This document shows positions 1-5,352 of a stretch of DNA of 7,570 bases, piece after piece. Position numbers and translations under genes: made by a program. Under the pieces are notes generated by a model. That model was not told the DNA's origin, searched no databases, and saw only the letters and a program-made list of their open reading frames with translations. Location of the stretch: contig JABFSY010000399.1 of NCBI GenBank assembly GCA_013140395.1, positions 1-7,570 on the forward strand. The letters are read 5' to 3'. Source of the DNA: Cyclobacteriaceae bacterium. GTDB lineage: Bacteria > Bacteroidota > Bacteroidia > Cytophagales > Cyclobacteriaceae. Every line of letters starts with the position of its first letter. Within the stretch, counting starts at the first letter, position 1.

Positions 1-93
1 CACTTGGGGCATGTGTTTGCCGATGGACCCGAGCCGAGCGGCCTGCGGTATTGTACTAACTCAGCTTCCTTAAAATTGTTGAAAGATGCGTAA
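1..93 (+). CDS. msrB: Peptide-methionine (R)-S-oxide reductase MsrB, C-terminal fragment
   Basis: Frame 1 is open from the first base to a TAA at 91-93 and encodes the last 30 residues of a protein whose start lies before the window. It contains [10 protein letters not shown] followed by [11 protein letters not shown], which are the conserved C-terminal blocks of MsrB. The family reduces methionine-R-sulfoxide in proteins, and the Cys in RYCxNSASL (codon 52-54) matches the resolving-free catalytic cysteine (Cys117 in E. coli MsrB). The tail after this motif is short (KLLKDA), typical of a stand-alone MsrB. Whether an MsrA domain is fused upstream cannot be seen. The stop codon overlaps the start of the GH32 gene by 8 nt, so the two genes are probably cotranscribed. 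Identity rests on motif recall over 30 residues but the motif is distinctive. Confidence 0.85.
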   Translation, partial: HLGHVFADGPEPSGLRYCTNSASLKLLKDA

Positions 94-1555
94 TTACTTT
101 TTGGCGTTTTTGTTTTTTTGTTTGGCAGTAAGTTGCATTCCTTCCAAAGAAAAAGAGGCTAATACCTATAGCGAACTCTATCGTCCACGCTATCATTTCT
201 CACCCGCTAAAAACTGGATCAATGATCCGAACGGGTTGGTCTATTTACAAGGCGAGTATCATTTGTTCTATCAATACAATCCTTTCGGAACCACGTGGGG
301 GCACATGAGTTGGGGGCACGCAGTCAGTACCGATTTGTTGCATTGGAAACATTTACCCGTTGCGATTGAAGAGTATGCCAATCCCGCCACTCAAGATAGC
401 ACCATGATTTTTTCCGGAACGGTGGTAGTAGATCATGCCAACTCAGCAGGATTTGGAGTTGATGCGATGATTGCTATTTACACCTCCAACGTCCATAAAA
501 GCGGTCAGGGGATTGCGCAGCACCAGAGTCTAGCGTATAGCACGGACAAAGGCAGAACGTGGAAACGATATGCCGACAATCCAATACTGGATATTCAGCG
601 AAAAGATTTTCGCGACCCCAAAGTTTTTTGGTACGAGGCTGCCAAAAAATGGGTGATGGCATTAGTCGTGCCCGATCTTTTCAAAGTTCAGTTTTACGAA
701 TCATCGAATTTACTAAAATGGCAACTGACCGGGGAGTTTACAGGCGCGGGCGATACGACCCGTGTTTGGGAATGCCCGGATTTGTATCAAGTGAAGGTCG
801 ATGGTGCCAATGAGATGAGATGGGTTCTGTCCTTATCGGGCGCACATCCACAGGGTAGCAAGTTTGTGGGCATGCAATATTTTGTTGGTGAATTTGACGG
901 GAACACTTTTCGAAAGGATGCCAACAGCGAGCATCAGTTTTTGGACTACGGAAAAGATTTCTATGCAGGAATCACTTTTAACGATATGCCTGACCAGCGG
1001 ACGATCATGATAGGTTGGTTAAACAATTGGACATATGCTAATCAAGTCCCTACTCATCCGTGGCGAGGTGCCATGTCATTGCCAAGAGAACTCCGCTTGG
1101 TAAAGGTAGAGGACAAAATCCAGTTGGTGTCAAACCCCATCAAAGAGGTGACTTCCCTTAGACAGAAAGAAATAGAAATTTTAAGTCAACCGGGCTCCGG
1201 CAGTTTTGAGATGGAAATTCATATGGCGGATAGCAGCCAACTTATTCTGTCGCAAGGTGCAGAAGATAAAATTGTTCTTGGGTATGCCAATGGCCAGTTC
1301 ATCTTCGATCGGACCAAAAGTAAAAATCATTCCTTTCAAAAAGATTTTTCGTCCGTTGAATCGGTGTTGATTGCTTCGAAGCCATTAGAGATTACAGTAA
1401 GATTCTTTGTAGATCAATCTGTGATCGAAATTTTTGTCAATGGTGGAGCTTATACGATAACTGACCAATTCTTCCTCGAGTCTGGAAAAATGACACTTCA
1501 AACTGTAGGAGTTGTAAAACTACAGCGCGGTTGGGAAATCGGTTCCATTTGGTAA
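86..1555 (+). CDS. GH32 beta-fructosidase (levanase/fructanase/invertase type), lipoprotein
   Basis: A complete 489-residue glycoside hydrolase family 32 enzyme, which hydrolyses beta-fructofuranosyl bonds in sucrose, inulin or levan with retention. All three catalytic blocks are present: WINDPNG at 44-50 (nucleophile D47), FRDPKV at 175-180 (transition-state stabiliser D177) and WECPDLY at 228-234 (acid/base E229). FSGT (109-112), GWLNNWTYA (310-318) and [12 protein letters not shown] (325-336) are also family blocks. The five-bladed propeller spans about 33-340 and the C-terminal beta-sandwich about 355-489, so the length is normal. An N-terminal hydrophobic stretch ends at AVSC (C17), followed by a charged SKEKE run, suggesting a lipoprotein, possibly surface-exposed. 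The ATG at 86 is chosen because it gives this signal peptide; the next Met is far inside the catalytic domain. Substrate preference (levan, inulin or sucrose) cannot be decided; extracytoplasmic location argues against sucrose-6-phosphate. No SusCD, permease or fructokinase gene is visible here. Confidence 0.95.
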   Translation: MRNYFLAFLFFCLAVSCIPSKEKEANTYSELYRPRYHFSPAKNWINDPNGLVYLQGEYHLFYQYNPFGTTWGHMSWGHAVSTDLLHWKHLPVAIEEYANPATQDSTMIFSGTVVVDHANSAGFGVDAMIAIYTSNVHKSGQGIAQHQSLAYSTDKGRTWKRYADNPILDIQRKDFRDPKVFWYEAAKKWVMALVVPDLFKVQFYESSNLLKWQLTGEFTGAGDTTRVWECPDLYQVKVDGANEMRWVLSLSGAHPQGSKFVGMQYFVGEFDGNTFRKDANSEHQFLDYGKDFYAGITFNDMPDQRTIMIGWLNNWTYANQVPTHPWRGAMSLPRELRLVKVEDKIQLVSNPIKEVTSLRQKEIEILSQPGSGSFEMEIHMADSSQLILSQGAEDKIVLGYANGQFIFDRTKSKNHSFQKDFSSVESVLIASKPLEITVRFFVDQSVIEIFVNGGAYTITDQFFLESGKMTLQTVGVVKLQRGWEIGSIW

Positions 1556-2803
1556 GCCGCCTTGTTTGCTCAAAATTATTTTTTGTTCAATCAGTTCGCG
1601 CTCCTGGGTATGAAATGTCTTTGCGAGAGCGTTTTGGAAACTAGTTAATGCAGCACCGTAGTCGTTTAACCTCAAGTAAAAATTTCCGAGCGCCACATAG
1701 TAGTGGCCATTGCCTTCCAGCTTTTCTATTTTTTGAAGTTCTTTAATTCCTTGCTCGGCTGAAAAGGCATAACCTATTGCAATGGCTCGATTGAGTCTAA
1801 CAATAGGACTTGGCTTGATTTCAAGAAGCACATCATAGAGCGCAATCAACTTGTCCCAGGAAGTATCCTCAAAGCGTTTGGCAAGCGCATGAACAGAGGC
1901 AATGGATGCTTCAATCAGGTATTCGTTTAGTGTGGGGCTGGTTGATGCCTTCTCTAGAAACCAAAGGCCTTTTTGAATCAACATCTGATTCCATTTGTTT
2001 CGGTCTTGATGTTCGAGTAGGATGATTTCCCCCGACACGCTCGTTCGGGCTTCAAATCGAGACGATTGCAGACACATTAGCGCCATCAATGCATTTACCT
2101 TTGGCAGATTCGTGGCAGAATGATTGATCAACAAATAGTTAAGCCGCATCGCTTCTGCGCACAAGTCTTCGCGTATAAGTGCGTCTCCACTACTTGTGTA
2201 ATAGCCCTCATTAAACAAAAGGTAAAGAACGTGAAGCAGGCTATTGAGCCTTTGTGGCAGTTCAAAAACACTTGGTGGATCTAGTTTTATTTTTTGCTCT
2301 TTGATTTTTTCTTTGGCGCGATAGATACGTTTGGCAATTGTTTCTTCGGTTGTTAAGAATGCGCGAGCAATTTCCAAGACACCCAATCCGCCCAACGTTT
2401 TTAGCGTGAGAGCTATTTGAGACTCTACCGGTATAGATGGGTGGCAGCACGCGAACATCATCCGCAGCACACTATCTCGTATTTCGTCTTCAGCAAAAAC
2501 TTCCCCTGGCGTTTCATCAAGGCGAGTTTGATATTTGCTCAAGATTTTGGATTGGTTTTGATGGCGCCTCACCCAATCAATGGCCTTGTTGTGCGCTACT
2601 TTGTAAAGCCAAGCGGATGGATTGTTAGGAACCCCTTGAATTCGCCAAGCTTCCATGGCTTTCAGTAAAGTATCTTGCACAAGGTCTTCTGCGGCATCTA
2701 AGTTTTCGGCACCTAAAAACCTTGTAAGCACAGCAGTCATTCTTCCCGCCTCGTGACGGAAGAGATGACCAATGAGTTGATGGACGTTGGCTTCGTCAGC
2801 CAC
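1520..2803 (-). CDS. ECF42-type RNA polymerase sigma factor with C-terminal TPR-like extension
   Basis: A 427-residue sigma-70 family protein of the ECF42/COG4941 type, directing RNA polymerase to a small set of promoters. Region 2 lies at about 14-82 (EDLVQDTLLKAMEAW, then SAWLYKVAHNKAIDWVRR). Region 4 lies at about 105-172 and ends in the helix-turn-helix LEIARAFLTTEETIAKRIYRAK. After that comes the long extension that distinguishes this group: the hallmark LYLLFNEGY (193-201), the block SPIVRLNRAIAIG (332-344) and a TPR-like helix pair near 366-410. ECF42 proteins have no classical anti-sigma factor, and their C-terminal part is thought to control activity. The start is GTG at 2803, 5 nt after the stop of the NTF2-like gene; an in-frame stop lies a few codons upstream, and family members begin close to HxLIxHLFRHEAGRM as here. 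Tight spacing implies translation from a shared transcript. Its 3' end overlaps the GH32 gene by 36 bp on the opposite strand. The adjacent DGPF gene is the usual partner of this sigma group. Confidence 0.93.
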   Translation of the reverse strand: MADEANVHQLIGHLFRHEAGRMTAVLTRFLGAENLDAAEDLVQDTLLKAMEAWRIQGVPNNPSAWLYKVAHNKAIDWVRRHQNQSKILSKYQTRLDETPGEVFAEDEIRDSVLRMMFACCHPSIPVESQIALTLKTLGGLGVLEIARAFLTTEETIAKRIYRAKEKIKEQKIKLDPPSVFELPQRLNSLLHVLYLLFNEGYYTSSGDALIREDLCAEAMRLNYLLINHSATNLPKVNALMALMCLQSSRFEARTSVSGEIILLEHQDRNKWNQMLIQKGLWFLEKASTSPTLNEYLIEASIASVHALAKRFEDTSWDKLIALYDVLLEIKPSPIVRLNRAIAIGYAFSAEQGIKELQKIEKLEGNGHYYVALGNFYLRLNDYGAALTSFQNALAKTFHTQERELIEQKIILSKQGGLPNGTDFPTAL

Positions 2804-2808
2804 GACAA

Positions 2809-3240
2809 TTAGTGATTATCGTAGTACGTAGCATCGCGAACGATCTTCCCGTCCTTAAAAGTAAGTACAGCACAAATCGGTAATGAAAATTTTATGCTGT
2901 CGCCCGATGAGCCCGTAGAAACAAACTCTACTGTAACCTTATCGTTTGCCGCATATAAGCTTTTCACTTCATCGTGGATGTCCGGAAACATTTTCTGCAT
3001 ATCACTGTACTTTTCCACTATTTCTTGTGATGATTTCTTAACGTACCCAATTCCATACGCAGGATCGAGATAATCAGCGTCTGATGAATAGAAAGAGTTC
3101 ATCTTCTGCCAATCATGCGCATTGAAGGCCGCGAACATCTGTATGACTATCTCAGTATTTTGCTTTTCTGCTGAGGTTGAGCAGCAACTGGCGACAAACA
3201 TTATTACCAGGATTAAGGAAAACAGTTTTATGTATTTCAC
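2809..3240 (-). CDS. NTF2/SnoaL-like lipoprotein, cotranscribed with the sigma factor
   Basis: A 143-residue protein with an N-terminal signal of about 18 residues ending in the lipobox VASC (C19, with a second Cys at 20), followed by one NTF2/SnoaL-like cone-fold domain at about 28-142. Typical family blocks are the opening helix with FAAFNAHDWQKMNSFYSSDA (36-55), FPDIHDEVKSLYAANDKVTV (85-104) and the closing strand FKDGKIVRDATYYD (128-141). Such domains bind small hydrophobic ligands or act as small enzymes, so no reaction can be assigned. The start is GTG at 3240, which gives the complete signal peptide. The stop lies only 5 nt before the sigma-factor start. SnoaL-like domains occur fused to the C terminus of ECF41 sigma factors; here a related fold is a separate, exported protein next to an ECF42 factor. 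A sensory role is speculation. The fold assignment is good and the function unknown. Confidence 0.85.
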   Translation of the reverse strand: MKYIKLFSLILVIMFVASCCSTSAEKQNTEIVIQMFAAFNAHDWQKMNSFYSSDADYLDPAYGIGYVKKSSQEIVEKYSDMQKMFPDIHDEVKSLYAANDKVTVEFVSTGSSGDSIKFSLPICAVLTFKDGKIVRDATYYDNH

Positions 3241-3270
3241 GATATAATTTTTGTTTAGATTTCAATCATT

Positions 3271-3310
3271 AAAAAAGGTAATTGACAAAGGTTTGACCTT
3301 GCCGATTACC
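3271..3310 (-). terminator. Candidate intrinsic terminator or attenuator after the DGPF gene
   Basis: On the minus strand, 22 nt after the DGPF stop codon, GGTAAT pairs with ATTACC (3305-3310 with 3277-3282) and AAGGT pairs with ACCTT around a CAA loop (3288-3300). The two stems are separated by an internal loop of 4 and 5 nt. The structure is followed directly by six T residues (3276-3271). This is the layout of a factor-independent terminator. It would end or attenuate transcripts between the DGPF gene and the lipoprotein-sigma pair. The internal loop makes its strength uncertain. Confidence 0.55.
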
Positions 3311-3332
3311 AATTTGCTACCGGCTAAATGCT

Positions 3333-3683
3333 TTACATATCAAACTTCTGTATAGGCCTTACCTGTACTTTGCCGTTGAAAACAAAGTCGGGATAATCGT
3401 GCGTCAGTTTCACTGCATCTTCGATGTCTTTTGCAAGCACGATAAAGTACCCACCTACCAGTTCTTTACTTTCTGCAAACGGACCATCTGTGACCAGTTT
3501 GTTTGGACCGCTCACAAATTTTCCGTGAGGTAACAGGGCTTCGCCACTTTCATAGCGTCCCTCCTTTTGTAGTTTTTCGATCCAGGCGAACCACTTCTGC
3601 ATGTGGTTTTGCATCGCTTCTGGTGATTTCATTTCTGGCGCCACATCGCTGCCGCCATGAAAGATAAGCATGAATTTTTCCAT
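3333..3683 (-). CDS. DGPF (YCII-related) family protein, ECF42 partner
   Basis: A 116-residue cytoplasmic protein of the DGPF group within the YCII-related ferredoxin-like fold. It opens with MEKFMLIFHGG, has a helix around HMQKWFAWIEKLQKEGRY (27-44), and carries the group's namesake motif VTDGPFAESKELVGGYF at 64-80 (DGPF at 66-69). It ends in VQVRPI (107-111), the usual terminal strand. Length is typical. YCII-like domains share a His/Asp pair proposed to be catalytic, but no reaction is established for DGPF proteins. The gene is the known genomic companion and likely target of ECF42 sigma factors; the sigma gene lies two genes downstream. An ECF-like promoter candidate sits 35-61 nt upstream of the ATG and a terminator candidate follows the stop, so it may form its own short transcription unit. 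Family assignment is secure; function is unknown. Confidence 0.92.
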   Translation of the reverse strand: MEKFMLIFHGGSDVAPEMKSPEAMQNHMQKWFAWIEKLQKEGRYESGEALLPHGKFVSGPNKLVTDGPFAESKELVGGYFIVLAKDIEDAVKLTHDYPDFVFNGKVQVRPIQKFDM

Positions 3684-3717
3684 AAAAATTGGTTTTAATT
3701 GGGTTTATTTCTTCTAT

Positions 3718-3744
3718 GACGCGGGTCTCTGACCTTTTCGGACA
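3718..3744 (-). promoter_or_regulatory. Candidate ECF-type promoter before the DGPF gene
   Basis: Read on the minus strand, TGTCCGA (3744-3738) is followed after 16 nt by CGTC (3721-3718). CGTC is a common -10 element of ECF promoters, and 16 nt is a normal ECF spacing. From memory, actinobacterial ECF42 targets carry TGTCGA at -35 and CGA/TC at -10, so the -35 here differs by one extra C. The site lies in the 79-nt gap after the VOC gene, and transcription would start roughly 27 nt before the DGPF ATG. This would allow the sigma factor to drive the DGPF gene and perhaps, by read-through, its own gene. Confidence 0.5.
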
Positions 3745-3762
3745 ATACGGAAAAAAATATTT

Positions 3763-4131
3763 TTAAGATCGTTGGATAAACCGCAATGTATTGCCACCGG
3801 GGTCATCCACATAAAACTCTGTTGTTCCACAGGTTTGTTGGGTTGGCCCCAGGTGAACCGGAGAATCGTTTTTTATGGGCACCAAACCACGGGAAACATA
3901 CAGCCGAAAAAGGTTTTCAATGTCGTTTACAACAATTGCAACGACTGAGCCCAGTACTCCGTCACCAGGATAAGTCGACAAGTGTAATTCAGCTCCACCA
4001 CGATGAAGGATGCTAAAAGCTGGCGAACTCATTTCTGGCCATGTGCCCACTAGCTCAAAGTCTAGTATCTCCAGATAGAAGCGGAGTGATTTCGCCATGT
4101 CCTTACAAGCAAGTACGGGGATAATATTCAT
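3763..4131 (-). CDS. VOC-superfamily (glyoxalase/bleomycin-resistance-like) protein
   Basis: A 122-residue single-chain protein of the vicinal oxygen chelate superfamily, with two beta-alpha-beta-beta-beta modules. The first module holds IIPVLACKDMAKSLRFYLEI (3-22) and FSILHRGGAELHLS (39-52). The second holds VAIVVNDIENLFRLY (64-78) and ends TTEFYVDDPGGNTLRFIQ (103-120), the classic closing strand with DPGGN. Members include glyoxalases, antibiotic-binding proteins and dioxygenases; they usually act as dimers. E48, H50 and E105 fall where metal or ligand contacts often occur, but a complete metal site cannot be confirmed. It lies 36 nt after the zinc-ribbon gene and 79 nt before the DGPF gene on the same strand. 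VOC proteins recur near ECF42/DGPF pairs, so it may be part of the same response, though the promoter candidate lies after it. The substrate is unknown. Confidence 0.88.
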   Translation of the reverse strand: MNIIPVLACKDMAKSLRFYLEILDFELVGTWPEMSSPAFSILHRGGAELHLSTYPGDGVLGSVVAIVVNDIENLFRLYVSRGLVPIKNDSPVHLGPTQQTCGTTEFYVDDPGGNTLRFIQRS

Positions 4132-4167
4132 ACGGTTTGCGATGATAATGATGTAGCTATCTATCTA

Positions 4168-4392
4168 CTATTGGCCACCAAGAAACCAAGAGATGTGCGT
4201 GCAATCCGAGCAAATAAAGCAACTCGCACTTTTGTTGGCCCAATCCATATTGAAGAAAGTGGCCACTGCCGTGTTGAGTTGGGCTTGCCTTGTCCAGAAA
4301 AGTGTATTGCTGCAGATCGGGCATCTCAACTGACGGCCGCTTACTTCAATAGCTTGTGGTTCTTCCGGCTGCCTGGTTTTAAACAAGTTCAT
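4168..4392 (-). CDS. Small zinc-ribbon protein of unknown function
   Basis: A 74-residue protein with Cys pairs CPIC (C24, C27) and CSDC (C61, C64), plus an extra Cys at 58, giving the knuckle arrangement CxxC-N33-CxxC of a zinc ribbon. Between the pairs lies FWTRQAQLNTAVATFFNMDWANKSASCF, and after the second pair comes the hydrophobic end THISWFLGG. I recall similar short proteins of this pattern annotated only as hypothetical or nucleic-acid-binding. Conserved aromatic residues and lack of a basic surface stretch do not favour a clear DNA-binding role. No signal peptide or membrane segment is present, so it is cytoplasmic. It is the first gene of the minus-strand cluster, 36 nt before the VOC gene. 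The opposite strand also has an open frame of similar length, but the paired cysteines and family look support this strand. The function is not assigned. Confidence 0.8.
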   Translation of the reverse strand: MNLFKTRQPEEPQAIEVSGRQLRCPICSNTLFWTRQAQLNTAVATFFNMDWANKSASCFICSDCTHISWFLGGQ

Positions 4393-4478
4393 TGGTTTTA
4401 GATTTTATTTTTCTTAACTGTTTTTTGGGATTCTTTCTCCGAATTTAAGAAAAGAACATTTGAATGCAACGAGGCGCT

Positions 4479-4509
4479 TGTTTTAGCAAACTAGTAGGTG
4501 TTTTAACAA
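4479..4509. repeat. Tandem 11-bp direct repeat, possible operator
   Basis: TGTTTTAGCAA (4479-4489) and TGTTTTAACAA (4499-4509) match at 10 of 11 positions and start exactly 20 bp apart, close to two helical turns. ACTAGT, itself a palindrome, lies between them. The outer bases also form a 7-bp inverted repeat, GCTTGTT (4476-4482) with AACAAGC (4505-4511). The position, roughly 90-120 nt before the zinc-ribbon start, suits a regulator binding site, but chance in AT-rich DNA is possible. Confidence 0.4.
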
Positions 4510-4559
4510 GCTGGAGTACTCTAATGAGCGGGATGGGAAAAATTACAAACCATGCATTT

Positions 4560-4574
4560 TTTCGTTCAACGAAA
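4560..4574. repeat. 15-bp palindrome upstream of the zinc-ribbon gene
   Basis: TTTCGTTCAACGAAA is a perfect dyad of 7 bp arms around one central base. It could be a dimeric regulator site or a small hairpin. It lies about 170 nt before the zinc-ribbon start and 90 nt after the stop of the next upstream gene. It is preceded by T residues on the plus strand only, so it is not a good minus-strand terminator. Confidence 0.35.
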
Positions 4575-4663
4575 GAAGTGCTTATGCTCGTTAATTGAGG
4601 TGTATGAGTCAACGATTTTTTTTTGATCGATGCGTCTTCATGAAAATGTAAGGGGTAAAAAAT

Positions 4664-5119
4664 TTACTTGTAATCGATTTGGATAAGCTTGTCATTTACG
4701 ATCAAATATTCAGCTTTTCTATCTTTGGGAAACAAAAAAACAAGCTTCCTGCTTTTTGAGTCGTTAGCAAGTATGAATGAATCGATTCTTCCCATTAAGT
4801 TGACTGGCCCAGTTCTCATACTAAACTCCGGCTTATATTTTATTTTGTTTTCTATGTCTACTAGTAAAATATTGTCAAAATTGAGATCTAGTTTTGACGA
4901 TGTGTTGTTTGTAAAAGTGAAAAACACGAAAACAAACTTGTATCCTCTACTTGGCCGAATACTACTATTGCCAGTAGATATTTGCCCTCCCTCTTGGACT
5001 TGATCAATTTTGAAAGTGATCTTTTCGTCATAGTCTCGAAGTGTCTTATTGGTCTGAAAAGTAGAATAGCAAGATGTCGCGACAATTAAAATCGCAAAAA
5101 AACTGATGCTTGTTTTCAT
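4664..5119 (-). CDS. Putative lipoprotein with a DUF4352-like immunoglobulin-type domain
   Basis: A 151-residue protein with a short N-terminal hydrophobic segment ending at the lipobox VATSC (C17), so it is probably anchored in an outer or inner membrane. The rest is a beta-rich domain resembling DUF4352 (telokin-like). GYKFVFVFFTFTNNTSSKLDL (59-79) is the typical strand pair with an N-N-T turn. A second strand follows at ILLVDIENKIKYKPE (84-98). A late strand pair, SRKLVFLFPKDRKAEYLIVN (123-142), matches the usual closing block. Such domains occur in secreted or surface proteins and often protect or bind other partners; no specific role is established. The ATG at 5119 gives the signal peptide. 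The gene stands alone, with spacers of 271 nt downstream and 233 nt upstream. The domain call is moderate and rests on overall pattern rather than conserved catalytic residues. Confidence 0.75.
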   Translation of the reverse strand: MKTSISFFAILIVATSCYSTFQTNKTLRDYDEKITFKIDQVQEGGQISTGNSSIRPSRGYKFVFVFFTFTNNTSSKLDLNFDNILLVDIENKIKYKPEFSMRTGPVNLMGRIDSFILANDSKSRKLVFLFPKDRKAEYLIVNDKLIQIDYK

Positions 5120-5123
5120 CTAG

Positions 5124-5139
5124 TAAACAAATGTGTTTA
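5124..5139. repeat. Short inverted repeat just before the lipoprotein start
   Basis: TAAACA (5124-5129) and TGTTTA (5134-5139) form a 6-bp dyad around a 4-nt loop, ending 4 nt before the ATG of the lipoprotein gene read on the minus strand. In mRNA it could fold over the ribosome-binding region, or it could be an operator half-site pair. It is AT-rich and short, so significance is uncertain. Confidence 0.3.
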
Positions 5140-5195
5140 TTTTCTAAGCCACTACTGAAGTAAATGTAAGGTCGGATTTTTGGAAAAGCAAACCG

Positions 5196-5242
5196 TCCGT
5201 TCTTTAAATAAACTAGTTAAAGTTTGAATGTTAAAGAACGGA
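5196..5242. repeat. Perfect 12-bp inverted repeat with nested stem
   Basis: TCCGTTCTTTAA (5196-5207) is the exact reverse complement of TTAAAGAACGGA (5231-5242). Inside the 23-nt gap, AAACT (5210-5214) pairs with AGTTT (5221-5225) around AGTTAA. The transcript from either strand could form a long two-part hairpin. It lies 110 nt past the stop of the Asp-box protein gene and could end or protect its mRNA, but no T tract follows directly, so a standard intrinsic terminator is not supported. A dispersed repeat or a regulator site are alternatives. Confidence 0.6.
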
Positions 5243-5352
5243 ACCCTTTGTTCAATAATGTTACTAGCAAAAGTTGATTAAACGGTTAGAAAAATGCGAG
5301 CTAATTCGAACGGTCATATGAAAAAATAAATTATTTAACATTACTAAAACAC

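Larger units (their letters stand above)
4393..4663. other. Intergenic region upstream of the minus-strand cluster
   Basis: A 271-nt AT-rich spacer between the zinc-ribbon gene and the DUF4352-like lipoprotein gene, both on the minus strand. I see no convincing small gene. It should contain the promoter of the zinc-ribbon/VOC genes and the 3' end of the lipoprotein transcript. I could not find a clear Bacteroidota TTTG / TAnnTTTG promoter pair or an ECF42-like site. It does hold the tandem repeat at 4479-4509 and the palindrome at 4560-4574, listed separately. Confidence 0.7.
5120..5352. other. AT-rich intergenic region between two minus-strand genes
   Basis: A 233-nt spacer without a supportable gene. 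It must hold the 3' end of the large Asp-box protein transcript and the promoter of the DUF4352-like lipoprotein gene. The notable elements are the perfect 12-bp inverted repeat at 5196-5242 and the short dyad at 5124-5139. A weak, all-AT palindrome (AAATAA A TTATTT, 5324-5336), followed by T residues on the minus strand, lies 17 nt after the upstream gene's stop and might contribute to termination. Confidence 0.7.

Noticed and set aside
3955..3980. A perfect TGTCGA on the minus strand (3980-3975), identical to the recalled ECF42 -35 element.
   Set aside because: It lies inside the VOC coding region, and the bases 16 nt downstream read AGTA rather than CGTC or CGAC, so it lacks a -10 partner.
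4150..4168. Short CTAT repeat between the zinc-ribbon and VOC genes.
   Set aside because: Only about two and a half units are present; it is too short to call a meaningful repeat.
4171..4401. A 76-codon open frame on the plus strand opposite the zinc-ribbon gene.
   Set aside because: It is antisense to a gene with paired CxxC motifs and shows no recognisable domain; the cysteine pattern supports the minus strand.
4613..4638. A run of T residues near CGATC/GATCG, considered as a terminator for the lipoprotein gene.
   Set aside because: The T run is on the plus strand, whereas the gene is on the minus strand, and the flanking stem is short and imperfect.
4689..5003. A 104-codon plus-strand open frame opposite the DUF4352-like lipoprotein.
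   Set aside because: It has no family resemblance, while the minus-strand frame has a signal peptide, lipobox and domain pattern.
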